Of a stretch of 64,000 bases of DNA, positions 1-10,080 are shown in pieces. The notes under the pieces are model-generated. The model was not told the DNA's origin. It worked only from the letters and a program-made list of their open reading frames with translations, and made no database searches. The position numbers and the translations under genes are program-made. Positions within the stretch are counted from its first letter, which is position 1; the number at the start of each line of letters is the position of its first letter. Source of the stretch: Adiantum capillus-veneris (Eukaryota; Streptophyta; Polypodiopsida; Polypodiales; Pteridaceae); the NCBI GenBank assembly GCA_014529385.2, contig CM043967.1, forward strand, positions 130,073,182 to 130,137,181, given 5' to 3'.

Positions 1-66
1 CCACCATAACTCCCACTCAATTCAAGGAATCCTTTCCTTGAGATAATTTAGCTATGAGCAAACCTT

Positions 67-78
67 GCTCTGATACCA
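67..78 (-). promoter_or_regulatory. Primer binding site of a minus-strand copia element
   Basis: Read on the minus strand this is TGGTATCAGAGC, the usual complement to the 3' end of initiator methionine tRNA that primes plant copia elements. Two bases separate it from the LTR edge at 81. Bases 1-66 are the leader of the same element, whose body lies outside the window to the left. Confidence 0.85.
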
Positions 79-80
79 GT

Positions 81-807
81 TGTTAGGAAATAAGACGTAG
101 CTAAATAGATTTTTGAGTAGATTACTTAATGGAGAGAGATAGATTTCACACACAAGAGATTATAGAGTAGAGAGAGATAGAGAGTACACACGATATACGT
201 GGTTCACCCAATGTGGGCTACGTCCACGGGAAAGCAGCCACTCAATGGCTTTAGCACTTCAAAAGAAGAAGTAGTTTACAAAGGGATTAAACCCTTGATA
301 GAGCTCCCGCCTTGCTTCACTCTCACCACCTCACACTCACCTTGTTGCATCAACTTCACACTATGAAATGTGTGTAGAAATGGCCTCCTTTTATAGGCCA
401 AAAGGGATGCCCTCTCTTATGAGAGGCAGCCATGTGTAGCCGCCCTTGTGCGAATAAGTCCAAATCGGACCCTCCAATCCGCCCATGTGTGGCCGCCTTT
501 GAGAGGACAAGTCCGCTTTTGAATTCGGCCACCGGCCATTGAATTCGGCCACCGGGCACCGGCCATTGACTTCCGACCACTGGCCATCGGCCATTGACTA
601 GCGGCCACCGGCCAACCGACCGATTGTTTTCCGACCACTTTCCGACCGCCATACGGCCATAATATTCTGGCGAAAAAAAAAGTCTCGGGGGCCTCCGCCC
701 CCGAGGCCTCTAAAGTTGCCCCTGATTCTTGTCCGTGAAAATTTTGGTTTCCAGTGAGTGATTTTCCTTCACGCACGATGGCTTCTCCTCATAATGGGGG
801 CCTTACA
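81..807 (-). repeat. LTR of a minus-strand copia-type element
   Basis: The block begins TGTTAGG next to the primer site and ends CCTTACA, an imperfect terminal inverted repeat (TGTTAGG against TGTAAGG) with TG/CA ends. Since the primer site lies on its left, this is the 5' LTR of an element pointing left. Positions 520-660 are GC-rich and built of short recurring CGGCCA-type units. The small reading frames on the minus strand here follow from that repetition and are not genes. Length is about 727 bp. Confidence 0.75.
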
Positions 808-881
808 AATGTGCGCTTTTACCACAGAAAATTACAAGGGTAAATCAGGCTCCATACTTAACATGTAAGTCAAATCTTGTA

Positions 882-1295
882 ATGATAAAGCTAATTGAAG
901 ACCGTGGGAAGGGAAAGATCACAGAATACTATACACTTGATCCAAAGCTAGTTTGGGTACTGAAGAAAGAACAATTTATTCCACCAAGCTCAGAAACAGG
1001 GAAGTCAAATAAAGTTTCCACCTCTTCATGTAGCTTGTATATGGAAATACAAGCTTCAACACAACCTCCACCTACCATTGTAATTATCCATAAAAACAAG
1101 AAAGAATTTGCACCTCCCATTGTAAGTTCACCACCTACAACAACGTTGCAAGTAAAATCATGAGAGAGTACCTTACCACCCTTGCAGCTAGATGAAACGC
1201 CTAGGGTGGTGAAAAACAGTTGGTCAAAGTCTTCACCCATAACAACTTGGAACAATTGGTTTCAAAAGGTGACAACATCATTCCAAAAGGTATGA
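882..1295 (+). pseudogene. Conserved unknown ORF a, left copy, one in-frame stop
   Basis: I do not recognise the family. The frame runs 882-1295 and is broken only by TGA at 1161-1163. The right-arm copy has TGG (Trp) at the same codon, so the stop is a point mutation here. The first third is charged and hydrophilic, the middle is rich in Pro, Thr and Ser, and the C-terminal 40 residues are best conserved, with Trp-Asn-Asn-Trp near the end. The copy in the right arm ends at the equivalent codon (63731). The true start is not certain; ATG at 882 is the first Met in the open stretch. Confidence 0.5.
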
Positions 1296-1603
1296 TCTAC
1301 CCAAGGAAGGGGGGAGTGTTTGCTGACATCCATCATTCACTCGCTCCCCTTTTAACCTTCCTCCCTGACCTCTCAATCTCCCAATCTTAGGGAATGTATA
1401 TATATATCCCTATACTCAAGAAATCAAATTTTTCTAAAAAAAGAAGTAAAAGAGCAAGAGCCACAAAACAAAAAGCTGGAAACCTATAAATTCTAGTCCA
1501 TGACCCAAAAATAACAATAACACATTATGCACAAGAACATGACCTTTTGACACGACCCTTATAATATTTTCACACTAACCAAAATCTATCTGTGTGTACA
1601 AAT

Positions 1604-2002
1604 ATGGCTAGTATATTAGAGTCATCCACTCCTACCTTGGGTGAGAGGTACCCTCTTTACTTTTCAAAAGTGTTTCACATAGTCTACCCGATGCTTACCT
1701 GTGAATGGGTTTTGGTAGATACACTAGCGTGTGAGAAGAATTTTGAGAAATTAGAATGGCTGATACATCTCTTGACCATGACTGATCTCTACTTAGTACA
1801 GAACATCTTGACTCTCTCTGATTGCACAAGCTTACCCTTTTGACCAAGATGACTATACACGTCTAGCGACATTCTTAGTGTACATATGTGCATCTAATGA
1901 TGAGGAAGATTTACATGGTATCATGGATGATGATTTTATTTTTCTTGACGATGACGAGGATAGGGGTTTAGACTTAGGGTCTACAATATCCTGTTTCCTT
2001 GA
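1604..2002 (+). pseudogene. Conserved unknown ORF b, left copy, frameshifted
   Basis: ATG at 1604 begins a protein whose counterpart on the minus strand is 63061-63483. The two copies share most residues over about 135 codons: an N-terminal Ser/Thr-rich stretch, a central helical segment with paired Leu and Trp, and an acidic Asp/Glu-rich C-terminus. In this copy the frame is lost near 1815 by a small indel and continues in another frame to a stop matching the right copy (2000-2002). Function unknown. Conservation of frame in parts of both copies suggests it once encoded a protein. Confidence 0.45.
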
Positions 2003-2110
2003 GCCTCTAGGGGGGTGCAATAATTAGGTTAGGGTTCTTTATGTTGTTTTGATTGTGTTCAATAAAGGTTGGTGCATCTTCCCACTGATGTGTCTCCTAG
2101 AGGTATTCAT

Positions 2111-2266
2111 TGTGTTTCCTAGTGTGTACAGGAACGCATAGCAGTTGTTGGGATTTTGAACTTCATGCAGTCCTTGTATAGTTCTCCTTGTGTTTTCTAA
2201 TGTGTACAGGAATGCCTAGCAGTTGTTGGGATTTTGAACTTCATGCAATCCTTGTCTAGTTCACTC
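2111..2266 (+). repeat. Direct duplication of a 78-bp unit
   Basis: Two consecutive 78-bp units (2111-2188 and 2189-2266) differ at only a few positions, both containing GTGTACAGGAA followed by a run centred on GTTGTTGGGATTTTGAAC. The right arm of the inverted duplication shows only one clear unit, so the duplication looks later than the split of the arms. 2267-3620 otherwise holds no supportable gene. Confidence 0.75.
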
Positions 2267-3620
2267 TTCAAATCGAGCGTGATCATCAACACAAACATGT
2301 GTTTCTAATCCATTATCATTGCCTCTTGTCTTTGTAGCATCCATGTTTGTCTTCTTTGACTGTGATTGGTAGCACAATCTTCAACACGTTTTCTTAGTAT
2401 TAAACATTAGATTCAATATAATTTTATGTCATAGTCTCTTGCCTAGGTTTATGATTCAAGCAGTCTGACTAAGCTAGTTTGACCAAGATATACATTAGAG
2501 ATCTTCTCTTAATACCATGGGAAATGCCTTCCTAATTGTCAATGGTTACTTAGGTTCTTAATTCAATACTATGAAGCATTGTGTGTATATACTAGTGCTT
2601 TCTAGTGGGCTTAATCCCTCTTTACCTTTAGCTTAAGTATTACAAAGAGAGTTTACTATTGTGATGAGCCTGTGGAGGGTAACAATATCAATATGACCCT
2701 CCAAAGTTACAAAATTGAAATGCAATGAAAAAAGAAGTGCCAAGAATGTAAACTCTTAATTTGGTACTTCACTCACATGTATTGCCTATGTTACTAGAGC
2801 CCTAAAGGTTCTTAGTGTGGGCGCTTTTTCTTCAAAAGAAAAAATCCCAAGGCATACAAAATAAGCACACACGTCAAAAATTGAATCAATGTGAAAAAAC
2901 TTTGGGGGGTCAAACAAAGGAAGTAATTCAGGCGATGATTTCATATGCAATTCCTTTTATCGTAGCTTAACTACAAGGTCTTCTAGGGATAGCCTCTAGT
3001 CAGCCCTCAGGCATGAAATACTTTGCTCTCTCAATTAAAAAACTTAATTGACCAAAGAGAATTAAGAAGCTTACCCATAGTATTAATAGTTGACCTCTAG
3101 TACCTCTTGATCGTTAAATTAGCAACCCTAGACTTGTTTATTTTTTGACCTTTACAAGTGTTTAATAATCTGTTACCAATCAATCTATGTGCCTATTCAC
3201 TGCATATAATTTTTAATTATATATATTCTATGTGAATGCAATTATTGTGCCATTTTTGGTATATTTTGCAATGTTTGAAGAAATCTAAAGACTATAAACT
3301 CAGATGCTCTTCCACCTCGATGAACGGGCTTCACTTCACTAGCTTTAGAGGACGGAATCTACATCAGGAAGGGGGACTCCTTATCACTTATTTGAGCAAT
3401 GGACCGGGCTTGTTGGTCTTATAGGTACGTAGGTGATCGCCGATGAGAGGTGCACCATTTATCTTATTTTTACAGTATTGGCCATTGTGGACATCCATGT
3501 GTGAATGGGAAAAATTCATATAAAAGGTCCATTTTGACCTAAAATCCTCAATCTTTGAGGTGCATGGTAAAGTAGTGCTCTTGCTCTACCTCTACCTTCT
3601 TCTCCATTGTGTGCTCATAA

Positions 3621-3638
3621 GTGTGTGTGTGTGTATGA

Positions 3639-3669
<31 letters not shown>
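3621..3669. repeat. (GT)n/(GA)n compound microsatellite
   Basis: About 7 GT units are followed by about 14 GA units with one interruption. The matching place in the right arm (61327-61371) has (AC)n/(CT)n, so the microsatellite predates the duplication. Confidence 0.95.
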
Positions 3670-3935
3670 CATTGCGCCGGCATCGATGATGGCAAGGTGG
3701 TTGAGCGCGGGGGCGATGGTGGATCCTTCTTCTTCGCGGCACGGGGATCCTTCATGACGGAAAGCATTGAGTGGTGAGTGACACACCATTGCCCCTTTGA
3801 GCTTGCTAGGATAGTCTAGTTGTGTGCTTGCAGCCCTTCGTGGTTTGCACACAGTGTTTGGCAAGTTTCCACCCTCCAACACGTGCGGTAAAAGCGCACA
3901 ATAATCCGACATATATTTTCTAAAAAGTGCTCAGC

Positions 3936-4482
<547 letters not shown>

Positions 4483-4772
4483 CAGTAATTTTTTAGAAGA
4501 ATCTAGCTTTTATAAGCTCCAAATCTAAAATTCCTTGGGTCCCTCTCTACATTAACTCCAAGAATAAATAGATAATGCCACATCATCAAAGCATCCATCT
4601 AATAAAGCCTAAAAATTGAAATTTTTAAAATTTAAAAATTTTCCTCCTTTGAGCTCAAAAATTGAACCTATATATGAAAAAATATATTTTTAAGTTTTTT
4701 TATCCCAAAAATTGTTTGTTTATCCCAAAAAGTATATCTTATCAAATTTTTTTCCCATCATAACTTTTCACC

Positions 4773-5913
4773 ATGTCTCTTCGCGACATAACCAATGAAT
4801 CACCTGCACCGTCATCTACTAGGTCAACTATTGTCAGTCTGCGTCTACCGATCGAATTTGCTCCCACAAAAAAAAATGACGAGAAAGCATCTCAACCGGC
4901 ATCCGTACAACGGTTTCAAGGAGAAACCAATGTTGACTTGTGGCTTGATGGAGGGTTGTATCCAAAAGATCCCCTCGTGGGCTGTCATCCGACATTCCGT
5001 ACACTCCCAAGCTTAATCAAATATGTGGGAGAAGGAGAACGTGGTCTTCTTGGGTATTGCAAGAGATTGGACTCCAATCACACAGGTGCGTCAGCATATT
5101 TCTGACAACAATGTCAAGTGTTACACATTCATTCCACAAATCTCCAGCAACAACTACATTCCACAGAGAAACAACTCAAAGATCTTAAAGAGGAGATGAA
5201 TGCTACAGAAACAGAGGTAACTAAGCTATAGATTGCAATGATGCACTTAAAAGCCACTCCATTTGGCATGCGTGAGCGTAAGAGGAAGTTCTCTTCCATT
5301 GAAAATTTAGCCTCTAATGGAGGGGCACGTAAGAAGCGGATCACGGCAACCAGGTATTTTTTTAAATTCACAGTGTTCATAACTCTCAAATAATTTTCAT
5401 CAATTTGTAACTCGGTTCACCTTTTGAAATATGACATATATACAAGATGTGTGTGGAAGTTTTAGACAAGAGGACCGTTGCAACCTTCTCCTAGGATGTA
5501 TCTCAAAGGAAGATATACTTTACATCATAGGTTGTGAAAAGGCCAAACACATGAAAGATGCCATCACAAAGGAGATCCTAAAAAAGATCTCTAACCTTGT
5601 GTCTGAGGATGATGTCCAGAGAGCTTGTGATGAGGTTGGGATCAGCACAAATGCATACCATGCACTTCATGGATTGATGAAAGATGCATTACGAGAGCAA
5701 GACATCGCACGTTTGGTGAAAGAGATCATGCAAAGTTACCGAATGGCGTTTCGAGTTCAAGGTATCGCTGTAGAAGCTCTACAAGAAGTGGTAGAATATC
5801 ATCTAATTTCTATTTTTGAAGACACCAACTTGTGTGCTATTCATGCAAAACGGGTGACAATAATACCCAAGGATTTAGCTCTTGCGCGTCGAATCAGAGG
5901 AGAAAGAGATTGA
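4773..5913 (+). CDS. Histone H3-fold protein with unusual N-terminus, probably spliced, first exon damaged
   Basis: The last 65 codons (about 5720-5913) are unmistakably the histone fold of H3: the alpha1 LV(K/R)EI segment, an alpha2 with ALQE, then [16 protein letters not shown] and LARRIRGER before the stop. The canonical Lys-rich H3 tail is absent. Instead a frame from ATG 4773 reads through a Ser/Thr-rich start, a Gln/Glu/Lys coiled-coil stretch near 5130-5210 and a basic KRK/RKKR patch near 5280-5345. A likely intron runs from GTATTT at 5352 to an AG near 5465, restoring phase into the H3 exon. Upstream there are in-frame stops at 5103-5105 and near 5226, so exon 1 is either degenerate or has a further small intron (GTGCGT at 5089 to AG near 5150 would remove only the first). 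It converges on the minus gene ending at 6529. It is not canonical H3. It could be a divergent variant or a captured fold. The H3 identity of the C-terminus is secure; the gene model is not. Confidence 0.65.
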
Positions 5914-6032
5914 ATTTGACTTTTATGCAATTTTGCCAATGTAAAGATATCTTTTTGAAATATAACGAGTCGTGGCTTTTTCAAACATAATGAGTCGTGT
6001 ACATTTGTGTTTTAAGTGATATAAGTAAAACT

Positions 6033-6036
<4 letters not shown>

Positions 6037-6091
<55 letters not shown>

Positions 6092-6097
6092 GAGAGA
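6037..6097. repeat. (GA)n microsatellite
   Basis: About 30 GA units with one GG interruption, lying between the two convergent genes. Confidence 0.95.
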
Positions 6098-6150
6098 TGT
6101 GGATATAAGATCTGTCAACCAAGTGCGGTTGATTGAATAACCAAAAAAGA

Positions 6151-6288
6151 CATAAAATTCTTATAATTTTAGCCTAAAAAATGGTTAAATAGGTTGTCTA
6201 GAGGCTTGCCGCAGAGGCGCGCAAGAAGGCAGGCCTCTAGACAGCCTATTTAAACCTTTTTTAGGCTAAAATTATAAGAATTATATGA
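6151..6288. other. Long hairpin (55-bp arms, 27-nt GC-rich loop) between convergent genes
   Basis: Left arm 6151-6205 and right arm 6233-6288 are reverse complements at about 51 of 55 positions. The arms are AT-rich outside and end in TCTAGAGGC/GCCTCTAGA at the loop side. The loop is GC-rich and can pair further. It lies between the stop of the histone-fold gene (5913) and the stop of the minus gene (6529). It could be a foldback MITE, a transcript 3'-end structure or a small-RNA precursor. Confidence 0.85.
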
Positions 6289-6528
6289 TATTATGGTTTT
6301 ATTGATGTTATTTATATGAAAAAAACTCTATATTTTGATTCAGAAAATTGCACAATCGTATCGCAAGATAGAACCAATCACATACCGTCTATCGTACCAT
6401 AAGCTCAATACAGAAGTTGGAAAGTACCAGTTAAAATCAATTTCCATTCGAATTTTGAAATAACAAAGTACAAAGATGTGATATATCTCATTACATATTT
6501 GAAGGAGTTAATTACAAGATTTATGCAG

Positions 6529-8094
6529 CTATTGACTGCTTGAGCCATCTAAGATATGGCGAGCAATGTTTTCTCGACGCTCTTGGGCGCAAGGAAGCTG
6601 TTTGTGCAGCACATCCCAAGCAATTTGTTCCACATTTCTTAGACCTACTGCTTGGCTTAAGGCCACGTTACAAAGCACACGACCACGAATGTGTGTCGCA
6701 AATGCAGCACTGGCCAGAGATTTATTTACAAGATATATAACTTGGGAAGCTTGAGATATGGTTGACAGGCATAGAATGCGGCTCATTGCTTTCATCATTG
6801 ACACCCAAAATTGACCACAAGGAGTGTACTCCTTGTGGATTATCGCAAAGCCGTCCTGGGGGAGCTTGCCAAGGTAATGCGCAAGAGACGACTGCCATCC
6901 AAAAGCTTGGCGCCTACCATCTCCTCCCCGACCTACATGCTCATCCAGCTCCACAACATTCTACAAAGGAATCAATAGGTAAATAAGATTTCAGAATGCA
7001 ACAATGAAAATTAACGTAATCACAAAACAAAAATTAATTAATACCTCTTGTTTTTTGTCGTCCTCATTGTTTATGCCTTTGTTGTCAAGAGAAATAGATG
7101 AATTGGAAGCCATAGCGACACTCTCAAGTTCATCTATACGAACAGGCATAGGAGTGCATTGGGCTTCAAGCAATGCGCGTGTAGCTACAAATTCATCCTC
7201 CAACACAGATGAGTGCGGTGCATCTGTCACCGCCACCATTTCCAACTCCACTATATCTACCACACTCTCTACAAGGGGAAGGAGGCTTCGATCCAAAGGA
7301 TCGGAAGAGGGATCAATGGCAGAAGACTCTACAGTGGCACAGAGGATGGACAGACACTCATCCATGCGGATGTCAAAAGTCTTTTCAAGATCATGTAAAA
7401 ACAAATATTCCTCCCCATCTATCACAATTGGGGAGAGGTGTTCAAAAAAAACCTCCGGAGTTAATGTCTCCTCCGGCGCATCTGCAGCGGGCTTAAAGGA
7501 TGCTTCTGCACCCTCATCACCCATGGATTTGGCGGCATCCATGACACCTCCTGGGTAGGTTAGGGCAAGAATATTGCCCTCTTTGCTTGCATCCCAGGGT
7601 GCTGTAATGGGCTCCTTTGTGTCCTTGACGACACCCCCAAGGCGCAAATGAGGCAAACTCACCTCAGATCTTTCAGGCTCCTCCGCAAGAAGAAACACAA
7701 AAGTCGCCAAGCGACTTAAAAACTGGGTGCCGACCTTCTTTTTTTTCAAACGTGAATCTTCAATGTACTGACCTGCCTCACCCGCAATTACACAAAATCG
7801 CTGAAGTTGCTGGGTGAAAGGCCGATCGCCTTTGTGTATGTAGCGAAGCAAATCGCATGGAATCCACAATTCCCCTTGTCCGACAATTGGTACAGCATAC
7901 TTGTCGATGTAAAATTCAAAAAATTCCAAGATAGGCTGAAAAGATTGGCTGTTTAGGTGAATAGTTGCGTTCACATTAGGGAATTGGGTGAAGAAATTGT
8001 GAAGATCGTCACGATCTTGCCACTCGGTTGTTTGTAAAAACGCTTGGAAGCGTTGTAACGCCGTGGCTTCAGGAGGAGTGGAGGAGGATACCAT
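6529..8094 (-). CDS. Unrecognised two-exon gene, about 493 aa
   Basis: Exon 1 is 8094-7045, intron 7044-6961 (84 nt, GT at the donor, CTTTGTAG at the acceptor), exon 2 6960-6529, in phase 0. The open frame extends upstream to a TTG at 8139, but ATG 8094 is the first real start, and a TATA box lies about 95 bases upstream. I do not recognise the protein. The first 150 residues look globular (aromatic- and Leu-rich, with a KKKK patch near residue 125). Residues 150-340 are acidic and Ser/Pro/Glu-rich. The exon-2 part (about 143 aa) is globular and rich in Ala, Leu and Ile. There are no membrane segments or retroelement motifs. Intact frame, a short plant-like intron and a promoter suggest a working or recently working gene. 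Function unknown. Confidence 0.65.
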
Positions 8095-8188
8095 AATGCT
8101 AGCTTTTAAAGTAGGAATGCAAAGAGTGTTGGAGCTCAAATGAGAGTGTGAACAGGCAAAGAGTGTGAGAATGGTAGGGTTTAGGAGG

Positions 8189-8197
8189 CTTTATATA
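8189..8197 (-). promoter_or_regulatory. TATA box of the 493-aa gene
   Basis: TATATAAAG on the minus strand, about 95 bases before ATG 8094. Immediately upstream of it (8203-8228) is a run of 26 C (G on the coding strand). Confidence 0.55.
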
Positions 8198-8202
8198 GCA
8201 CG

Positions 8203-8228
8203 CCCCCCCCCCCCCCCCCCCCCCCCCC
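8203..8228. repeat. Poly-C homopolymer, 26 bases
   Basis: An unbroken C run between the TATA box and AT-rich DNA. 8229-8472 has no gene. Confidence 0.9.
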
Positions 8229-8472
8229 AAAATAAAAATAAAAATTTAATAACAATAATTAAAATATTAAGCAATTTTCATAAAGTAACACAAATAACAA
8301 GAAGTTATAAAAAACTTACAAACTCAATTACAATCATTTAACTCTAAAAACACATCACTACAACTTTAAGATAATGTGCATTGCCAAAATTTGATACAAT
8401 CATCTGCTTGAACTTACAATTGTGATATTATAAGAAATTTAAGTACAAAACATAACTACTCTAATGATAAAA

Positions 8473-9815
8473 TTAAATTCTCTTCTGACGTCCACGCCTT
8501 TTCAATTTGAATCGTGCTCTCCATGTGGCTACCAATCTAGCAAAAAAAAAAGAATAACATACCCAACTTAGAGCAGGGAATAATCAAAAGAACATAAATA
8601 TAACATAATTAAGAGAGAAAAATCATTCACCTTACGTCGGCCGATGCAAAATTTTGTATCTTCTCCATGCTCTAAACCCATTATCACTAAGTGCTCCCGC
8701 ACATTGGCCAATGTCCAGTGCTTGTTCACTTGGACGGTTTCAACCACACCACTCGACAATTTGATTGCAATATCAAATACCTCAATTGTAGCATCGGTGG
8801 ATTGCAATGGAATCCATTCACCAAGCTTGCACATCCACCTTTCATAGAAGTACCGCACGTAAAGGGTGGAGCGCACCTTGATGAAACGGATAGCAATGCC
8901 AAAACTTCCAACCTGACACCGAAATCGATCTCCGTTGTGAAGTCCTTCAAGATACCCCCACTTCTCGCCAAGGATGGCTTCCAATGTATGGTATTGTAGA
9001 TCTTTGCAAACATACATAGTATTTGTATGATGGAAAGGCAAAGATCCAAAGATGCTAGCGAAGACATGAGCAGGACAACACCATCCAAGCCCAACGGAAC
9101 GCGAGGCTTTTCCAAATTTTAATGATGCTCTCACATCAACTACAATCTTGGCTTTCAAAGACATTACAGTGAATGCATCTGGCTTTGGCCACTCCATGCT
9201 ACGCAAGGTTGTAGCCTCCAAAGGTTGTAGCTCTCCGTAGCCTTCCTCATCTGTAGGTACAATGTACTTGTGGGTGTAGAAGAACACCCTTTGTCGTGCA
9301 AGGTTTGATGAAGTTGTGTTGGAGAAGAGCATATCCCCAAGACTTGCATGCATGGCCGTAAATGTGCCTGAAAGGCAGGAGAGTGGTTGCTCCTCCACAA
9401 GGCTAGAAGGGAAAACATATACATAGAAACAAAACAGTCCATGAGATGTAAAAAGTCCATTTTTTTGTTACCACCAAAACCATTGAAATGCAAGGGACAT
9501 ACAATTACAAGGAAAATCCCTTGGGTTGGTGATCCCTCATAGACGCATGTGTCCAAACATGAAAACATGTTGAACGATTGCCACCGTACCCTTGTCTCTT
9601 ACTTGCTTGAAGCCTATTAGTCTTCCCTTCCAATGGAGATCAACATTTGTTCTTTCACGAACATGATGGGGACCCATTGCGGAAGGTTTCATGTAGACCC
9701 ACGCACCTTCTTGAAAAACCTGAGGTTCCCATTGCTGCTCCTCATTCTTCGAGTTGTGGAGAACCATACTTTGAATGATGGGTTTGGGGCATCTATTTTG
9801 ACCATTGTTTGCCAT
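8473..9815 (-). CDS. Unrecognised multi-exon gene, possible BAH-like domain
   Basis: Exon A opens at ATG 9815 and stays open to 9537. An intron then ends at CTTCTAG before 9402. Exon B runs 9402 to about 8646, where the donor is GTAAGG or, five bases on, GTGAAT. A last exon of about 55 bases ends at TAA 8473-8475 and, with the acceptor before 8528, gives a very basic tail. The exon A donor is unclear (candidates near 9552 and 9600). The protein is about 360-370 aa. Exon A has a WVY-KPS segment, and exon B starts with a stretch that resembles BAH (bromo-adjacent homology) chromatin-reader folds; this is only a visual impression. Residues near the end of exon B could form a beta-grasp. No retroelement motifs are seen. 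It lies next to the 493-aa gene in the same orientation, about 380 bp upstream. Confidence 0.5.
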
Positions 9816-9824
9816 GGATGCTAG

Positions 9825-10080
9825 TGGGAGCTTGAAATTGCAATGGAGAGCTTGGGGAAGGAGGAGGGAGATAGTTTAGAGAGAGAGTGGGAGCTTACAG
9901 TTGCAATGGAGAGCTTGAGGAAGGAGGAGGGAGACAGAGTTTAGAGAGAGAGTGGGAGCTTAAAGTTGCAATGGAGAGCTTAAGGAAGGAGGAGGGAGAC
10001 AGTTTAGAGAGAGAGTGGGAGCTTAAAGTTGCAATGGAGAGCTTGAAGAAGGAGGAAGGTGTAAGAGTTTAGAGAGAGAG
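9825..10080. repeat. Minisatellite of four 62-66 bp units upstream of the minus gene
   Basis: Units begin at 9825, 9887, 9953 and 10016, each starting TGGGAGCTT, containing TTGCAATGGAGAGCTT and ending in TTTAGAGAGAGAG. A fifth unit starts at 10081 and fades. The array begins 10 bases upstream of the start codon at 9815, so it occupies the 5' UTR or promoter of that gene. The plus-strand frame inside it is a product of the repeat. Confidence 0.9.

Larger units (their letters stand above)
1020..3935 (+). repeat. Left arm of a large inverted duplication
   Basis: This stretch matches the reverse complement of about 61070-64000 in the same order: two small ORFs, a long noncoding part, a GT/GA (CT/AC) microsatellite, and a short segment around 3760-3900 that contains a run near GCACACAGTGT. 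Both copies have diverged by substitutions and small indels. The right copy runs off the window, so the true length is unknown. No terminal repeats or target duplications could be placed, so the class of repeat is open. Confidence 0.8.

Noticed and set aside
356-776. Overlapping reading frames on the minus strand in the first LTR
   Set aside because: All three frames are open at once through GC-rich short repeats, which is typical of low-complexity DNA and not of genes.
4773-5913. Ordinary histone H3 gene
   Set aside because: The H3 part is preceded in frame by unrelated sequence, and the conserved H3 tail is absent.
6540-7558. Plus-strand frames opposite the 493-aa gene
   Set aside because: They are antisense shadows of the two-exon minus gene, without start context or domains.
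7991-8139. Start of the 493-aa protein at 8139
   Set aside because: The codon at 8139 is TTG; ATG 8094 fits the TATA box and start usage.
9887-10072. Plus-strand 61-codon frame
   Set aside because: Produced by the minisatellite unit length; repeats the same peptide three times.
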